The notes: a model not told the origin generated them from the sequence alone. A DNA stretch of 64,000 nt from Roseomonas sp. (GCA_020249265.1 JADCGA010000001.1:124001-188000); one strand, 5' to 3'. Numbered from the stretch's first letter, positions 24,878 through 34,568 are shown. Numbers and translations are program-made.

Positions 24878-27523
24878 ATGGATAGTTTCGCCAAAAAAGG
24901 AAGAAGGGGCAGGGTATCACAATCACCCATTATCCTGCTGATTTTATGTCTTTTTGCCGCCATCCTGCCCGCCGCGGCACAAACTGGCGCGCAATTCCTT
25001 GCCCCGCCCAGCCTGCCGCCTAGCCTGCCAAGTGGGACGAATCTGCCCAACCTTCCCCCTGGCGCGCAGCGCGAGATTCTCGCCCGAGTCCTGGAAGCCG
25101 CCAACGCCGCGCCTCTGCCACCCGCTGCCCCGGCACTGCAAGCCACCGCCCCACGCCCCGCACCCAATCTTTCCAGCATCGAGGCCTTTTTCGCCGAAAG
25201 GCTGGAACAGGTGGAACTCCGCCAATTCGGCTATGATGCTTTCCGCGGTGGCGCCGCCCCGCCGCCAAGCTTCGGTGCCCTGCCCGGTTCCTACATTTTG
25301 GGGCCGGGCGATGAGGTGGTGGTGGCGCTCCGTGGCCGGGCACGGCAAACGCTTTCCCTCAGGATCGGGCGGGATGGCATGCTGCTGCTGCCGGAATTGC
25401 CGCCCATCCCCGCCGCCGGGCGCAGCCTTGCTGACCTGCGCGCCGATATGGAAGCCCGTGCGGCGCGGGAGCTTGGCGGTTCTGAAGTCTTCCTTTCCAT
25501 CGGCCAGATCCGCCAGATCAGCGTTTTCGTGGGTGGTGAGGTGATGCGCCCCGGCTTTCAGCATCTGACCGCGCTCGCGACTGTTTTGGATGCGCTGGCA
25601 GCGGCTGAAGGCGTGCGGCGGAGCGGGTCCTTGCGTGCCATCAGGATCGAGGGGCCAGCGGGGTCGCGGCAGGTGGACCTCTATCCTTTGCTCGCCGATG
25701 CGCCGGGGACGGCGGATCTGACCTTGCGGGAGGGTGAGCGGATTCTGGTGCCGCCCCTGGGTGGTGTCGTGGCGATTGCCGGCGATGTCGCCCGGCCCGG
25801 CATTTACGAATTGCCGGCACGCCAAGCCGCCATGCCGCTGGAAGACGCGCTGGCGCTGGCCGGCGGGCCGCTCCGCCCCAGTGGCAATCGGCTTTTGGTG
25901 CAGCAAAGCGATGCTCAAGGGCGGCGGAGTTTTGCGGAGCTTGGGCTCAATGCCAGCCTCAGGCGCGGCGATGCGCTGCTGGTGCGGCCAGGGGCGGATG
26001 TGGCGGCCAATACCATTCGCCTTTCCGGGCATGTGGCGATGCCGATCACCCGCGCGGCCGGCGGGCGGCAGGGGCTTTCGGTGCGCGGCCTCATTGCGGA
26101 TCATCGCCAATTGGGGCCTGACCCGTATACGCGCTTCGCCGTGGTGCTGCGCCCGGATCAGCGGAGCGGCCAGCGCCATTTGCTGCCCTTCGATCTGGCG
26201 CAAAGCCTGGAAGGCCGCGGCGGGCCGGCCTTGCGCGATGGGGATGAGGTGATTGTTTTCTCCCGCGCGGATATCCAATGGCTTTCAAGCAGCGCCATCC
26301 AGCGCGCGCTGCGCGGTGAGGCAACCGCGATGCAAGGTGGCGAATGCGTGGCGCTGACGCAGCTTGCCCAGGCCGCGCAGGCCTCCCCCGCCCGCTTCGC
26401 CCATGCGCGCGCAACAGGGTTTCCGGAAATGGGCGATGCGCGCTGCCCGCGCATTTTTCAGGAAGTGCCAGAATTGGCGGGCTTTCTGCTGGACCACGCC
26501 GCGCTGGTAACCGGGGAGGTGCGTGCGCCCGGCCTTTACCCGATGATGGAAAACACCCCCATCGCCGATGCGCTGGCAATTGCGGGCGGGGTGACCGCGC
26601 TTGGCAATGCGCGTGCGCCAGATGTGGCGCGGGAGGTGCCGAATCCGGCACTCCCCGGCCAGGTCACGCATGTCAGCCTGGGGGGCGGCGGGGCTAAGGC
26701 TGTGTCGCCGCGCCAAGCTTTGCGGGTACCGCGGCGCGAGGATGCGCTGGATAGCGGGCCGGTGCTGCTGCTGGGCGAATTCCGCAATCCCGGCAGCTAT
26801 GAATTGCGCCGAGGGGAGCGGCTTTCGGATGTGATCGCGCGCGCCGGCGGGCTGACGCCAGAGGCCTTCCCTTATGGCGCGGTCTTCACGCGCGAAAGCG
26901 TGCGCCAGCGCCAGCAGGAAGGCTTTGCGCGCACGGCGCGGGATCTGGAAAGCAGCCTGGTGCAATTGGCAGCAGGGCAGGCTTTGCCCGGTTCACGCGG
27001 CGGCACGGCAGATGTTGGCGGCGCCATGAAGGCCGGGCGCGAATTGGCGGCGACGCTCCGCGAAGCGCGCGCTGCCGGGCGTGTGGTGGTGGAGGCCAAT
27101 CCCGTGATCCTGCTGGCGCGGCCCGATTTGGACATCGTGATGGAACCCGGCGATGTGCTGGCCATGCCAAAGCGCCCGCAGGATGTGACAGTGGTGGGCG
27201 CGGTGCTGAACCCTGGCAGCCTGCCCTTTCGCCAGGGATGGCGCGCGGCGGAGTATATCCAGGCCTCGGGCGGGGCGCAGCGTTTTGCCGATGCGTCGCG
27301 CGTTTTCGTGGTGATGCCGAATGGGGAAGCAGCGCCGGCGGGGCAAGGCTACTTCCAGGGCGGCGGGCCGCCCTTGGCGCCGGGCAGCCTGGTGATGCTG
27401 CCGCAAGACCCGGCACCGTTTGAGACCTGGGGCTATATTCGCGACGTCACGCAGATTCTGGGGCAGCTCACGATTTCATCGCTGGCCTTGGCGGTGGTTG
27501 CGCGGGAGGCGCGGCGGAATTAG
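24878..27523 (+). CDS. polysaccharide export protein with six SLBB repeats (Wza-like outer-membrane channel)
   Basis: An 881-residue exported protein: a signal peptide (about residues 1-35, ending LPAAAQ, no lipobox Cys), a poly-export domain at LPGSYILGPGDEVVVALRG near 130, then six SLBB-type repeats recognisable by GEVMRPG, GDVARPG, SGHVAMP, GEVRAPG, GEFRNPG and GAVLNPG. The C-terminus ends in a helical ISSLALAVVAREARRN segment that may cross the outer membrane. E. coli Wza is about 380 residues with fewer repeats, so this is a long form. It probably forms the periplasm-spanning exit tunnel. It diverges from the biosynthesis operon. Confidence 0.88.
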   Translation: MDSFAKKGRRGRVSQSPIILLILCLFAAILPAAAQTGAQFLAPPSLPPSLPSGTNLPNLPPGAQREILARVLEAANAAPLPPAAPALQATAPRPAPNLSSIEAFFAERLEQVELRQFGYDAFRGGAAPPPSFGALPGSYILGPGDEVVVALRGRARQTLSLRIGRDGMLLLPELPPIPAAGRSLADLRADMEARAARELGGSEVFLSIGQIRQISVFVGGEVMRPGFQHLTALATVLDALAAAEGVRRSGSLRAIRIEGPAGSRQVDLYPLLADAPGTADLTLREGERILVPPLGGVVAIAGDVARPGIYELPARQAAMPLEDALALAGGPLRPSGNRLLVQQSDAQGRRSFAELGLNASLRRGDALLVRPGADVAANTIRLSGHVAMPITRAAGGRQGLSVRGLIADHRQLGPDPYTRFAVVLRPDQRSGQRHLLPFDLAQSLEGRGGPALRDGDEVIVFSRADIQWLSSSAIQRALRGEATAMQGGECVALTQLAQAAQASPARFAHARATGFPEMGDARCPRIFQEVPELAGFLLDHAALVTGEVRAPGLYPMMENTPIADALAIAGGVTALGNARAPDVAREVPNPALPGQVTHVSLGGGGAKAVSPRQALRVPRREDALDSGPVLLLGEFRNPGSYELRRGERLSDVIARAGGLTPEAFPYGAVFTRESVRQRQQEGFARTARDLESSLVQLAAGQALPGSRGGTADVGGAMKAGRELAATLREARAAGRVVVEANPVILLARPDLDIVMEPGDVLAMPKRPQDVTVVGAVLNPGSLPFRQGWRAAEYIQASGGAQRFADASRVFVVMPNGEAAPAGQGYFQGGGPPLAPGSLVMLPQDPAPFETWGYIRDVTQILGQLTISSLALAVVAREARRN

Positions 27524-27630
27524 CGGGCGGGGTAGCCCCTTTCCTGCCGTGATGCCGCAAAATCAGGGGCTTGCGAGTACCGTCCGGGCGCCGCAAGCTG
27601 ACAGGCAAATTCGGAAAACGGACAGAAAAC

Positions 27631-28623
27631 ATGAATTTCACCTCAACGCGCCGCGCGATGCTGACTGCCCTGGCCGCAACGCCAATGCTAACCGCGCCGC
27701 TTCGCGCGCAGGCCGCCTTCCCCGATAGGCCCATCCGCCTGATCGTGCCCTTCGCGCCGGGCGGGAATTCGGACCTAACGGCGCGCGCCTGCGCACCGGC
27801 CATGTCGGCGAGGCTTGGCCAGCCTGTGGTGGTGGAAAACCGTGCGGGCGCGGGCGGAAGTGTTGCCGCGCAGCAGGTCGCGCGGATGCGCCCGGATGGT
27901 TATACGATCCTTCTTGGGTCAAATGGGCCGCTGACGATCAATCCGTCGGTGCAGACCAATCTTGGCTATGACCCGCTGCGCGACTTCATGCCGATTGGGC
28001 TTTTCGTGCGCACACCGATGGTGATTGCCGTGCATCGCAGCCTGCCGGTGCAGACGGTTGCGGAGCTTGTGGCGTATTCAAAGGCCAATCCGGGGAGGCT
28101 CGGCTTCGGGTCTTCCGGCATTGCCAGCACGGCGCATCTTTCGCTCGAGATGTTCAACGCGGCGACCGGGGCAGGCATTACGCATATTCCTTATGGCAGC
28201 GGCGGGGCGATGACGCCTGATCTTGTCTCCGGCACTTTATCCGGCGCCATTACGGAAATTTCCACGGCGCTACCTCTGCATCGGGAAGGCGCGGTGCGGA
28301 TTTTGGCGGTAGCGGCGGTGGATCGGTTGCCGCAAGCGCCGGAATTGCCAACGGCGACCGAGGCCGGCGTTGCCGGTTATCAAGCCGCGGCCTTTGTCGG
28401 CATTGTGGCGCCAACGGGTTTGCCCGATTACGCAGCGAGAGCGCTGGGCGAAGCGGTTGCCGCCGCGGTTGCTGACCCGGCTGTGCGGTCTCGGTTGGAA
28501 GGCATGGGCAGCCTGATGGCCAGCACCACCGAGGCAACACCGGTGGGCTTTGCTGCCTTTCTGCAACGGGAGACGGCATGGACACGGACGGCGGCGGAAC
28601 GCGCGGGGCTACGGGCGGGGTGA
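27631..28623 (+). CDS. Bug-family (TctC-like) solute-binding protein
   Basis: A 330-residue exported protein. A twin-arginine-like signal (STRRAMLTALAATPMLTAPLRAQ) leads to FPDRPIRLIVPFAPGGNSDLTAR and VVENRAGAGGSVAAQQ, the Bug core, with ITHIPYGSGGAMTPDLVSG later. It would capture a small organic acid in the periplasm. The ATG at 27631 lacks a strong Shine-Dalgarno sequence; an upstream start at 27571 would only add a non-signal leader. It meets the next Bug gene tail to tail with ten bases between stop codons. No transporter membrane subunits adjoin it. Confidence 0.88.
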   Translation: MNFTSTRRAMLTALAATPMLTAPLRAQAAFPDRPIRLIVPFAPGGNSDLTARACAPAMSARLGQPVVVENRAGAGGSVAAQQVARMRPDGYTILLGSNGPLTINPSVQTNLGYDPLRDFMPIGLFVRTPMVIAVHRSLPVQTVAELVAYSKANPGRLGFGSSGIASTAHLSLEMFNAATGAGITHIPYGSGGAMTPDLVSGTLSGAITEISTALPLHREGAVRILAVAAVDRLPQAPELPTATEAGVAGYQAAAFVGIVAPTGLPDYAARALGEAVAAAVADPAVRSRLEGMGSLMASTTEATPVGFAAFLQRETAWTRTAAERAGLRAG

Positions 28624-28633
28624 GCTAGGCTGA

Positions 28634-29620
28634 CTATAAATCCACCTTGATATTCGCCCGCTTGATCACATCGCGCCATTTGTCGCGTTCCGCTTCCAAC
28701 CGCTTGTCTCCATCTGCGGGCGATGAGCCGACATAATCAAAACCCATTTCTTCAAAGCGTTTCATGATATCAGGCTGACGTGCGGCGGCGATGGCGACTT
28801 CATGCAGGCGATTAACCGCGCGATCGGGCGTGGCTTTCGGCGCCACCAGCATCGCCCAGGTATAGACATCGTAATCCTTCAAGCGCAGATCGCTTTCCGC
28901 CATGGTCGGCACATTGGGCAATTGCCTGATCCGTTCACGCACCATGGTGGCCAGCGGGCGCACCGTGCCGGCGCTGATCTGGCCGGAAGCGCCCGGCACA
29001 TCGGCAAAAACCATATCCACCTCGCCCGCAAGCAGCGCAGTAATGGCCGGGCCGCTGCCGCGATAAGCCACATGGGTCAGGTCCACGCCCATCATCAGTT
29101 TGTAAAGTTCGCCACCCAAATGCAGCGGCGTGCCACTGCCCGCTGACCCGTAATTCAGTCTATTGCCGCGCTCCCGCACCATGGCATGAAACCCGGCGAT
29201 ATCGCGGGCCGGGCTATCGGCGCGCACAATCAGCACATAGGGCGATGTGGAAATCAGGCTGATCACGCGAAGCTGCGCCACCGGATCATAAGGCATGGGA
29301 TCAGCCGTGAGCGGCGCCGTCAGGAAGGAGATGGAGCCCATCAGAATCGTATGCCCATCTGGCCGCGCCTGCACCACGGCGCGGGTGCCGATGGTGGCGC
29401 CGGCGCCTGCGCGGTTTTCCACCGTGACCGCCTGGCCCAGCAATTCGGCCATTTTGGGCGCCAGCAGCCGCGCCGCGATATCGGGCGTGCCGCCAGGGGC
29501 GAAGGGGACAATCATATTCACCGCGCGATCAGGAAAGGCGCCTTGCGCGAAGGCGGCGGGGGCGAGCGCACTGCTGCCGGCCAGGGCAAGCGCATGACGG
29601 CGGGACAAGGTAAGGGGCAT
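28634..29620 (-). CDS. Bug-family (TctC-like) solute-binding protein
   Basis: A 328-residue exported protein beginning at ATG 29620, which has AAAGGAAA seven bases upstream. The signal TLSRRHALALAGSSALAPAAFAQ is followed by FPDRAVNMIVPFAPGGTPDIAAR and VTVENRAGAGATIGTR; LTHVAYRGSGPAITALLAG follows near residue 190. Architecture matches the convergent neighbour at 27631-28623, but the sequences differ clearly, so this is not a recent duplication. The MFS exporter gene lies directly upstream on the same strand (57-base gap), and co-transcription is possible. Ligand unknown. Confidence 0.88.
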   Translation of the reverse strand: MPLTLSRRHALALAGSSALAPAAFAQGAFPDRAVNMIVPFAPGGTPDIAARLLAPKMAELLGQAVTVENRAGAGATIGTRAVVQARPDGHTILMGSISFLTAPLTADPMPYDPVAQLRVISLISTSPYVLIVRADSPARDIAGFHAMVRERGNRLNYGSAGSGTPLHLGGELYKLMMGVDLTHVAYRGSGPAITALLAGEVDMVFADVPGASGQISAGTVRPLATMVRERIRQLPNVPTMAESDLRLKDYDVYTWAMLVAPKATPDRAVNRLHEVAIAAARQPDIMKRFEEMGFDYVGSSPADGDKRLEAERDKWRDVIKRANIKVDL

Positions 29621-29677
29621 CGGCGTTTCCTTTGAGCTTGATACTATCTTGCCCAATCCAGGCGCTGGCGAAAAGAC

Positions 29678-30940
29678 TTATTGACTGCGCAGCCCATTGG
29701 CCGGCACCTCACGCGGCAGCAAATGCGCGCGCCAGAAAAGCGCAATCGCCACCGTGCACAAGGCGCCAAACCCCGCGTAAAGCGCGCCGGCATCGGCGAA
29801 GCCGATTTCACCCACCAAAGGCCCGGCCAGCATCAGCCCAACCGGCAGGCCGTAGACTGCCAGCATGCGCAGCCCCATCACGCGGCCGCGGAACTCCTGC
29901 AAGGTGATCCTCAGCAGCAGCACCGCCAGCGGCACCATGCAAAAGCTTTGCACAAACCCCGCCAGCGCCAGCACCACGCCACCCATTACAGGGTCCGTCA
30001 GGCGCGCGAAAACCAGCAGCAGCAAGAACCAGGACAGCGACGCCGCCAGCATGGTGCGCGCGGGTGGCAGCCCCCCTCCCCGCGCGCTGATGAAAAGCGA
30101 ACCGAGCATCGCACCACCGGCGAAACTCGCGGACAAATAACCAAGCCCGGTGCGATCCAGCCCGTAAACATCACGCGCCACATGCGGCAGCAGACCGCCG
30201 CTGATCGGATAGGCCGCGAAATTCGCAAGGCACGCCAGCAGTAAGGCCGCAAGTACGGGCGGTGTGCTGCGCGCATAGGCAATGCCATCGCCAAGATCAG
30301 CCCAGGGCGTTTTCATTACCACACCTTGGGCGGCGCGGGTTGGTGGTTCATCCACCTGCAAGGTCAGCACAAAGGCGCAAAGATAGATCGCCGTCACCGC
30401 AATATAGGCCGGACCAATGCCGAGAAACGCGACCAGCCCCGCGCCGGTCAGCGCACCAATCACGCGGGCACTATCGGCGCTCATGCGTTCAATCCCCATC
30501 GCACCCATCAGCAAGGGGGGCGGCATGCCGGCCGCAATCAGCGCATTGCGCATGCCCATATCGGAAGGCCGCACCAGGCCGCTCAGGAAGGCCACGCCAC
30601 AAACAAGCCAGGGGGAAAGCAGCCCTGCCATGGCGCAAAGCGTCAGCACCGCCGCCAGCACCGCATACCAGGCCCGCATGGCGGACAGCACGCGCCGATG
30701 CCCAACCCTATCGCCCATCACGCCAAACATGGGCGACAGCAGCGTGCCGATCAGCAGCAGGGACCCAAAAATGGCAAGCCAGGTGACCGATCCCGTCTCA
30801 GTCAGCACATACCAACCCAGGATGATCGTCTCCATCTCAAAGGCCCAGGAGGTGGCAAGATCAGCCGGCCATTGAAAGCGAAAGCCGCGCTGCCCGAAGG
30901 GCGCAAGAACGCCGGTGGCGCGGAGCTTCCCGCCTGCCAT
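29678..30940 (-). CDS. MFS transporter (MFS_3/EntS-like)
   Basis: A 420-residue major facilitator with about twelve membrane helices. The loop GDRVGHRRVL is the MFS motif A, and RPSDMGMRNALIAAGMPPPLL with SARVIGALTGAGLVAFLG matches the MFS_3 branch that includes the siderophore exporter EntS and macrolide exporters. The ATG at 30940 is chosen because AAGGGGGAAA lies just upstream; the frame extends further but loses membrane character. Likely an efflux pump for a small molecule, substrate not readable. Confidence 0.85.
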   Translation of the reverse strand: MAGGKLRATGVLAPFGQRGFRFQWPADLATSWAFEMETIILGWYVLTETGSVTWLAIFGSLLLIGTLLSPMFGVMGDRVGHRRVLSAMRAWYAVLAAVLTLCAMAGLLSPWLVCGVAFLSGLVRPSDMGMRNALIAAGMPPPLLMGAMGIERMSADSARVIGALTGAGLVAFLGIGPAYIAVTAIYLCAFVLTLQVDEPPTRAAQGVVMKTPWADLGDGIAYARSTPPVLAALLLACLANFAAYPISGGLLPHVARDVYGLDRTGLGYLSASFAGGAMLGSLFISARGGGLPPARTMLAASLSWFLLLLVFARLTDPVMGGVVLALAGFVQSFCMVPLAVLLLRITLQEFRGRVMGLRMLAVYGLPVGLMLAGPLVGEIGFADAGALYAGFGALCTVAIALFWRAHLLPREVPANGLRSQ

Positions 30941-31091
30941 TGAGTTTCCCCCTTGCCGCGCTGATCGGGCGGACTTTGCCCATGATGCCCTAATCAGGGG
31001 CGCGCGCCAGGGGGTTATCCGCTGTCTTTCCGAGAACCGGTGCCGTTCACTTTTCTTCGCGGGACACGGCCCAAACCATTGCGTCATGGCG

Positions 31092-31108
31092 TTTTCCGAA
31101 TCGGAAAA
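31092..31108. terminator. near-perfect palindrome behind the aminotransferase gene
   Basis: TTTTCCGA-A-TCGGAAAA is a 17-base odd palindrome lying five bases beyond the stop codon of the leftward aminotransferase gene. It could fold as a short stem that helps stop transcription, though no clear U-run follows. The flanking stretch 30941-31112 shows no gene in either direction. Confidence 0.3.
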
Positions 31109-31112
31109 ATCC

Positions 31113-32282
31113 TTACCTACCCAACCACCGCGCCAAGCGTTCTGGTGCCGCCGCCATATCCGCTTCCCGCCCGCAATAGGAAAAGCGCAAAAACCGCCCG
31201 CCGCGGCCACGGTCAAAATCAAGCCCGGTGGTGGCGGCAATCCCCGCCCCTTCCAGCATGGCGGCCGAAAAGGCTGCGCTGTCATTCGTCAGCGCCGAGA
31301 CATCGCACCAGAGATAAAACGCGCCATCAGCCGCCGCGATCCGGTCAAACCCAGCCTTCGGCAGGCCGGCCAGAAGGGCAGCGCGGCTGCGTGCATAGGC
31401 GGCCTTGTTGCCTTCCAACTCGTCGCGGCACTCCATGGCGGCCTCTGCCGCGACTTGCGCGATATGGGGCGCGCTGATGAACATGTTTTGCGCCAAGCAT
31501 TCCACCGGGCGGATCAGATCATCGGGCAGCACCAGCCAGCCGATACGCCAGCCGGTCATGGACCAGTATTTGGAAAAACTATTCACCACCACGGCTGATT
31601 CTCTGAAAGCCGCCGCGCTGCTTTCGGCAATCGTGCCCCAGCTCAGCCCGTGATAAATCTCATCACTGATCAGCCGCACGCCCTCCGCATGGCACCAGCG
31701 GGCAATCGCCGCCAATTCATCTGGCGCCAGCATGGTGCCGGCGGGATTGCAGGGGCTTGCGATAATCAGCCCCGCCGGACGCGGGTCGAGCTTTTCCAGC
31801 ATCGCCACATTTGGCTGAAAACGTGTTGCGGTGTCGCATTCCAGCAATTGCGGGCGCATCCCCAGCGCTTGAAGGATATTCGCATAGGGCGGGTAGAAGG
31901 GTGCGGCCATGGCAATTGCATCGCCCGGATCAAAGGCCGCCAGAAACGCCAGCGGAAAGGCGCCCGAAGCGCCCATGGTCACCGCAATGCGCCGCGCCGG
32001 GACCATCAGCCCGTAATGATCCAGATAATGCCGCGCGATGCGTTCGCGGAGTGAAACCAGCCCAAAGGCTTCCGTATAGCCAAGCGGCGCGCCGGCATTG
32101 AGCGCGCGAATGGCGGCCTCAGCCGCCCCGCGCGGGGCGCCAGTGCTGGGTTGGCCGACCTCCATCCGGATGATCCCGGGGGCGCCGGGCGGCAAGCTCG
32201 CCGCGCGCGCATTGGCCGCCGAAATCACATCCATCACCAGGAAGGGCGGCGCCTCAGCCCCGCGACCGGTCTTGAGCGCCAT
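31113..32282 (-). CDS. class I/II pyridoxal-phosphate aminotransferase
   Basis: A 389-residue fold-type I aminotransferase. Key residues are Asn179 (SPCNPAGTM), Asp207 and Tyr210 (SDEIYHG), the Schiff-base Lys238 (NSFSKYWSMTGWRIGW), and an Arg near residue 366 (FLRFSYC) for the substrate carboxylate. These are typical of AspAT-like enzymes that move amino groups between amino and keto acids. It starts two bases after the stop of the GGT-like lipoprotein gene, so the pair is an operon. The amino-acid substrate is not determined. Confidence 0.88.
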   Translation of the reverse strand: MALKTGRGAEAPPFLVMDVISAANARAASLPPGAPGIIRMEVGQPSTGAPRGAAEAAIRALNAGAPLGYTEAFGLVSLRERIARHYLDHYGLMVPARRIAVTMGASGAFPLAFLAAFDPGDAIAMAAPFYPPYANILQALGMRPQLLECDTATRFQPNVAMLEKLDPRPAGLIIASPCNPAGTMLAPDELAAIARWCHAEGVRLISDEIYHGLSWGTIAESSAAAFRESAVVVNSFSKYWSMTGWRIGWLVLPDDLIRPVECLAQNMFISAPHIAQVAAEAAMECRDELEGNKAAYARSRAALLAGLPKAGFDRIAAADGAFYLWCDVSALTNDSAAFSAAMLEGAGIAATTGLDFDRGRGGRFLRFSYCGREADMAAAPERLARWLGR

Positions 32283-32284
32283 GA

Positions 32285-33658
32285 TCAGCGCCCAAAGCTG
32301 CCCAGCGCGACCCCACCGCCGCGCGGATCGGCGGCGCCAATGCAGGCCGGGCCATTGGTCGGCACCAGCCCGGCGCAGGAAATGGTCACGCCCCGCCCTG
32401 ACGCCGGCACCGCCGCGAAGGGATCAGCCGGGCCGCCCCTACGCTGCACCGCGGCCAAAGGCATGGCGGTTGCCGCCAAAGCGGCCTGCCCGCCACTGCC
32501 CGAAGCCGCGGCGCGGAAGCGGCGCAAATCAGGCCGCGCCAGAATGGCCACTGGCAGGGGGGCGGCCTGTACCTGGCCAATGCCGGGTGCGGCGGCAAGC
32601 AATATGCCTGTGCCCGGCACAATACGCCCCGTGCCGAAAAGGTTGTTCATGCTGAAGGCGCAGGATACCGCATTGCCTTCACGGTCCAGCGTGATCAGCG
32701 AAGCCCCTGCCCCCGCCCCGGCTGCGCCATCCACGCCCGGAATCTGCCCTGCCATCGCGGCTTGCAGCGCGCCAGCCATGCCCGACGATGCCTCGGTGCT
32801 CAGCAGGACCAGATCGGACCCAAGGGCCGAGCGCGACGGACCGCCCACACGCACCCGCGTCGTGCGGAGTTCGGCTTCGGTCAGGCCCCCGCCTGACATG
32901 ATGGACCCTTCCACCAGCCGCTCCGCCAAACTGCCCTGATAAAGATCACCAATGCCAAGCGGCGCGGCGCGGAGCTGTGCGAGTGTCGCGCTCAAATCCG
33001 GCTGGGTGATGCGGTCATCAAGCCGCAGCACACCGCCGCCCGGGCGGGCGAAAACCTGCCTGGCGCTGGGGTCAGCCAATAAGGGGCCGGCCACCACGGC
33101 CAGATCATCGGCCAGCGTGCGGCTAATTTCCGTCCCAAGGCGGGCCAAATCCTCGGCAGGACGGATCAGATCCTCGATCCTGAAGCGCCCGGCATTCAGA
33201 TGCAGCGCGAAAAGCCCGCGCGCCATGGCGGGAAGAGCAGCCGGACGGTCTGTGCCCTGGGGTATTTCGGTGCGCGCACCGGCGGGGAAGATGATGGCGC
33301 GCGCCGTGCCGCGCTGCGCATCCAAAGCGACGCATGCGCCCCCGCCGCCAAGCCCGGCACGGGAAGGCAGCGTCACTGCCATGGTGAAGGCGCCCGCCAC
33401 CGCAGCATCCACCGCAGAGCCGCCACCTGAGAGGATATCGCGCGCCACAATCGCCGCGCGGGGCTCATCCGCCGCCACGCCGCCCAGGAAGCCAGAGACA
33501 TGGCCCGGCGTGCCAAAGGGAATATTCGAACGACCTGTCACAGCATCAACCGTGCGATCCACGGTGGATTCCACCGCTTGGCAGCCCACCAGGAGCACGC
33601 CAAGCCCCAAGCCGAGCAAACCCCTTCCCCAACTGAACCTGCCGCCATGCTGCATCAT
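32285..33658 (-). CDS. gamma-glutamyltransferase-family lipoprotein lacking the catalytic threonine
   Basis: A 457-residue protein with a lipoprotein signal (LLGLGLGVLLVGC, lipidated Cys26). Family features are DILSGGGSAVDAAVAG near 74, AGLGGGGACVALDA near 101 and NLFGTGRIVPGTGILL near 339. The autocleavage/nucleophile motif TTHxS is replaced by GAS (residues 318-320), and the substrate-binding DxRExAP stretch is replaced by FPAGART near 124. It is about 100 residues shorter than active GGTs. It is therefore probably not a normal peptidase; an anchored binding or structural role is possible. Start is at ATG 33658 or the next codon. Confidence 0.8.
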   Translation of the reverse strand: MMQHGGRFSWGRGLLGLGLGVLLVGCQAVESTVDRTVDAVTGRSNIPFGTPGHVSGFLGGVAADEPRAAIVARDILSGGGSAVDAAVAGAFTMAVTLPSRAGLGGGGACVALDAQRGTARAIIFPAGARTEIPQGTDRPAALPAMARGLFALHLNAGRFRIEDLIRPAEDLARLGTEISRTLADDLAVVAGPLLADPSARQVFARPGGGVLRLDDRITQPDLSATLAQLRAAPLGIGDLYQGSLAERLVEGSIMSGGGLTEAELRTTRVRVGGPSRSALGSDLVLLSTEASSGMAGALQAAMAGQIPGVDGAAGAGAGASLITLDREGNAVSCAFSMNNLFGTGRIVPGTGILLAAAPGIGQVQAAPLPVAILARPDLRRFRAAASGSGGQAALAATAMPLAAVQRRGGPADPFAAVPASGRGVTISCAGLVPTNGPACIGAADPRGGGVALGSFGR

Positions 33659-33821
33659 TCGGTTATTCTTCCTGACTGGCCGCGCGCAAGCAAGCGCGTC
33701 GCGAAGGGGATTAGCATAGAAGTGGCCGAGTCCAAGCGTCGCGGTGCGAGAATGATGGCTTGCCTCCTTGGCCGGACCGGGCTTGGCTAGCGTCAAACGC
33801 GACGCCGGGAAACCCGCCACC

Positions 33822-34568
33822 ATGCAAAGACGCCTACTGCTTTCCGCCCTTGCCGCCACCCTGGCTGCCCCCCTGGCCGGCCCTGCCCTGGCACAGGGCT
33901 TTACCGATGCGCAGCGCGCCGAGATTCTGGCCATTCTGCGCGATGCCTTGCGCCGCGATCCCACCCTGCTGCGCGAAGGCCTGGCTGCGCTGCAAGCGGC
34001 TGAGGATTTTGAACGCAGCGCCAGCCAGGCCAATGCCATTCGCGCGCATGAGGCAGCGCTTTTGCGCAACCCCGCCGACCCGGTGCGCGGCAATCCGCGC
34101 GGCGATGTCACCATTGTGGAATTCTTCGATGCGCGCTGCCCCTTCTGCAAAAGGCTGGCGGGGGAGATGGCGGAATTGCTGAAGAAGGATCGCAATATCC
34201 GCGTGGTGATGAAGGATCTGCCGGTGCTTGGCCCCGCTTCGGTGGTTGCCGCGCGCGCTTTGCTGGCCGCGCAACGCCAGGGCAAATACAATGAATTCTA
34301 TGATCGGCTGATGGCCTTGCGTGGCGAGCCTACCGAAGCCGCGATGCGCGCCGAGGCCGAGCGTATCGGCATGGATATCTCGCGTTGGCAGCGCGATATG
34401 CTGGACCCCGCCATACAGCAGCGCATTGACACCAACATGGAATTGGCGCGCGCGCTGCGCATCGAAGGCACGCCCGCCCTGATCATTGGCGATGCCTTCA
34501 TTCCCGGCGCGGTGCCTTTGGCTGATCTGGAACGCGCGGTGGCAGAAGCGCGCCGCGCGCGGAGATAG
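33822..34568 (+). CDS. thioredoxin-fold DsbA-family protein (Com1/ScsC-like)
   Basis: A 248-residue exported protein with a cleavable signal (RRLLLSALAATLAAPLAGPALAQ is slightly longer than needed), an N-terminal helical region (residues 28-75) and a thioredoxin domain from about 95. The active site is C106-P-F-C109 in DARCPFCKR, and the cis-proline loop is GTPALIIG near 225. The helical N-region and CPFC site resemble Com1 and ScsC periplasmic disulfide isomerases. The ATG at 33822 follows the previous gene's divergent start by 163 bases, a gap with no other gene. Confidence 0.87.
   Translation: MQRRLLLSALAATLAAPLAGPALAQGFTDAQRAEILAILRDALRRDPTLLREGLAALQAAEDFERSASQANAIRAHEAALLRNPADPVRGNPRGDVTIVEFFDARCPFCKRLAGEMAELLKKDRNIRVVMKDLPVLGPASVVAARALLAAQRQGKYNEFYDRLMALRGEPTEAAMRAEAERIGMDISRWQRDMLDPAIQQRIDTNMELARALRIEGTPALIIGDAFIPGAVPLADLERAVAEARRARR

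Noticed and set aside
27524-27560. Intrinsic terminator after the SLBB gene (GGGG-TAG-CCCC-TTT)
   Set aside because: Stem is only 4 bp; too weak to call.
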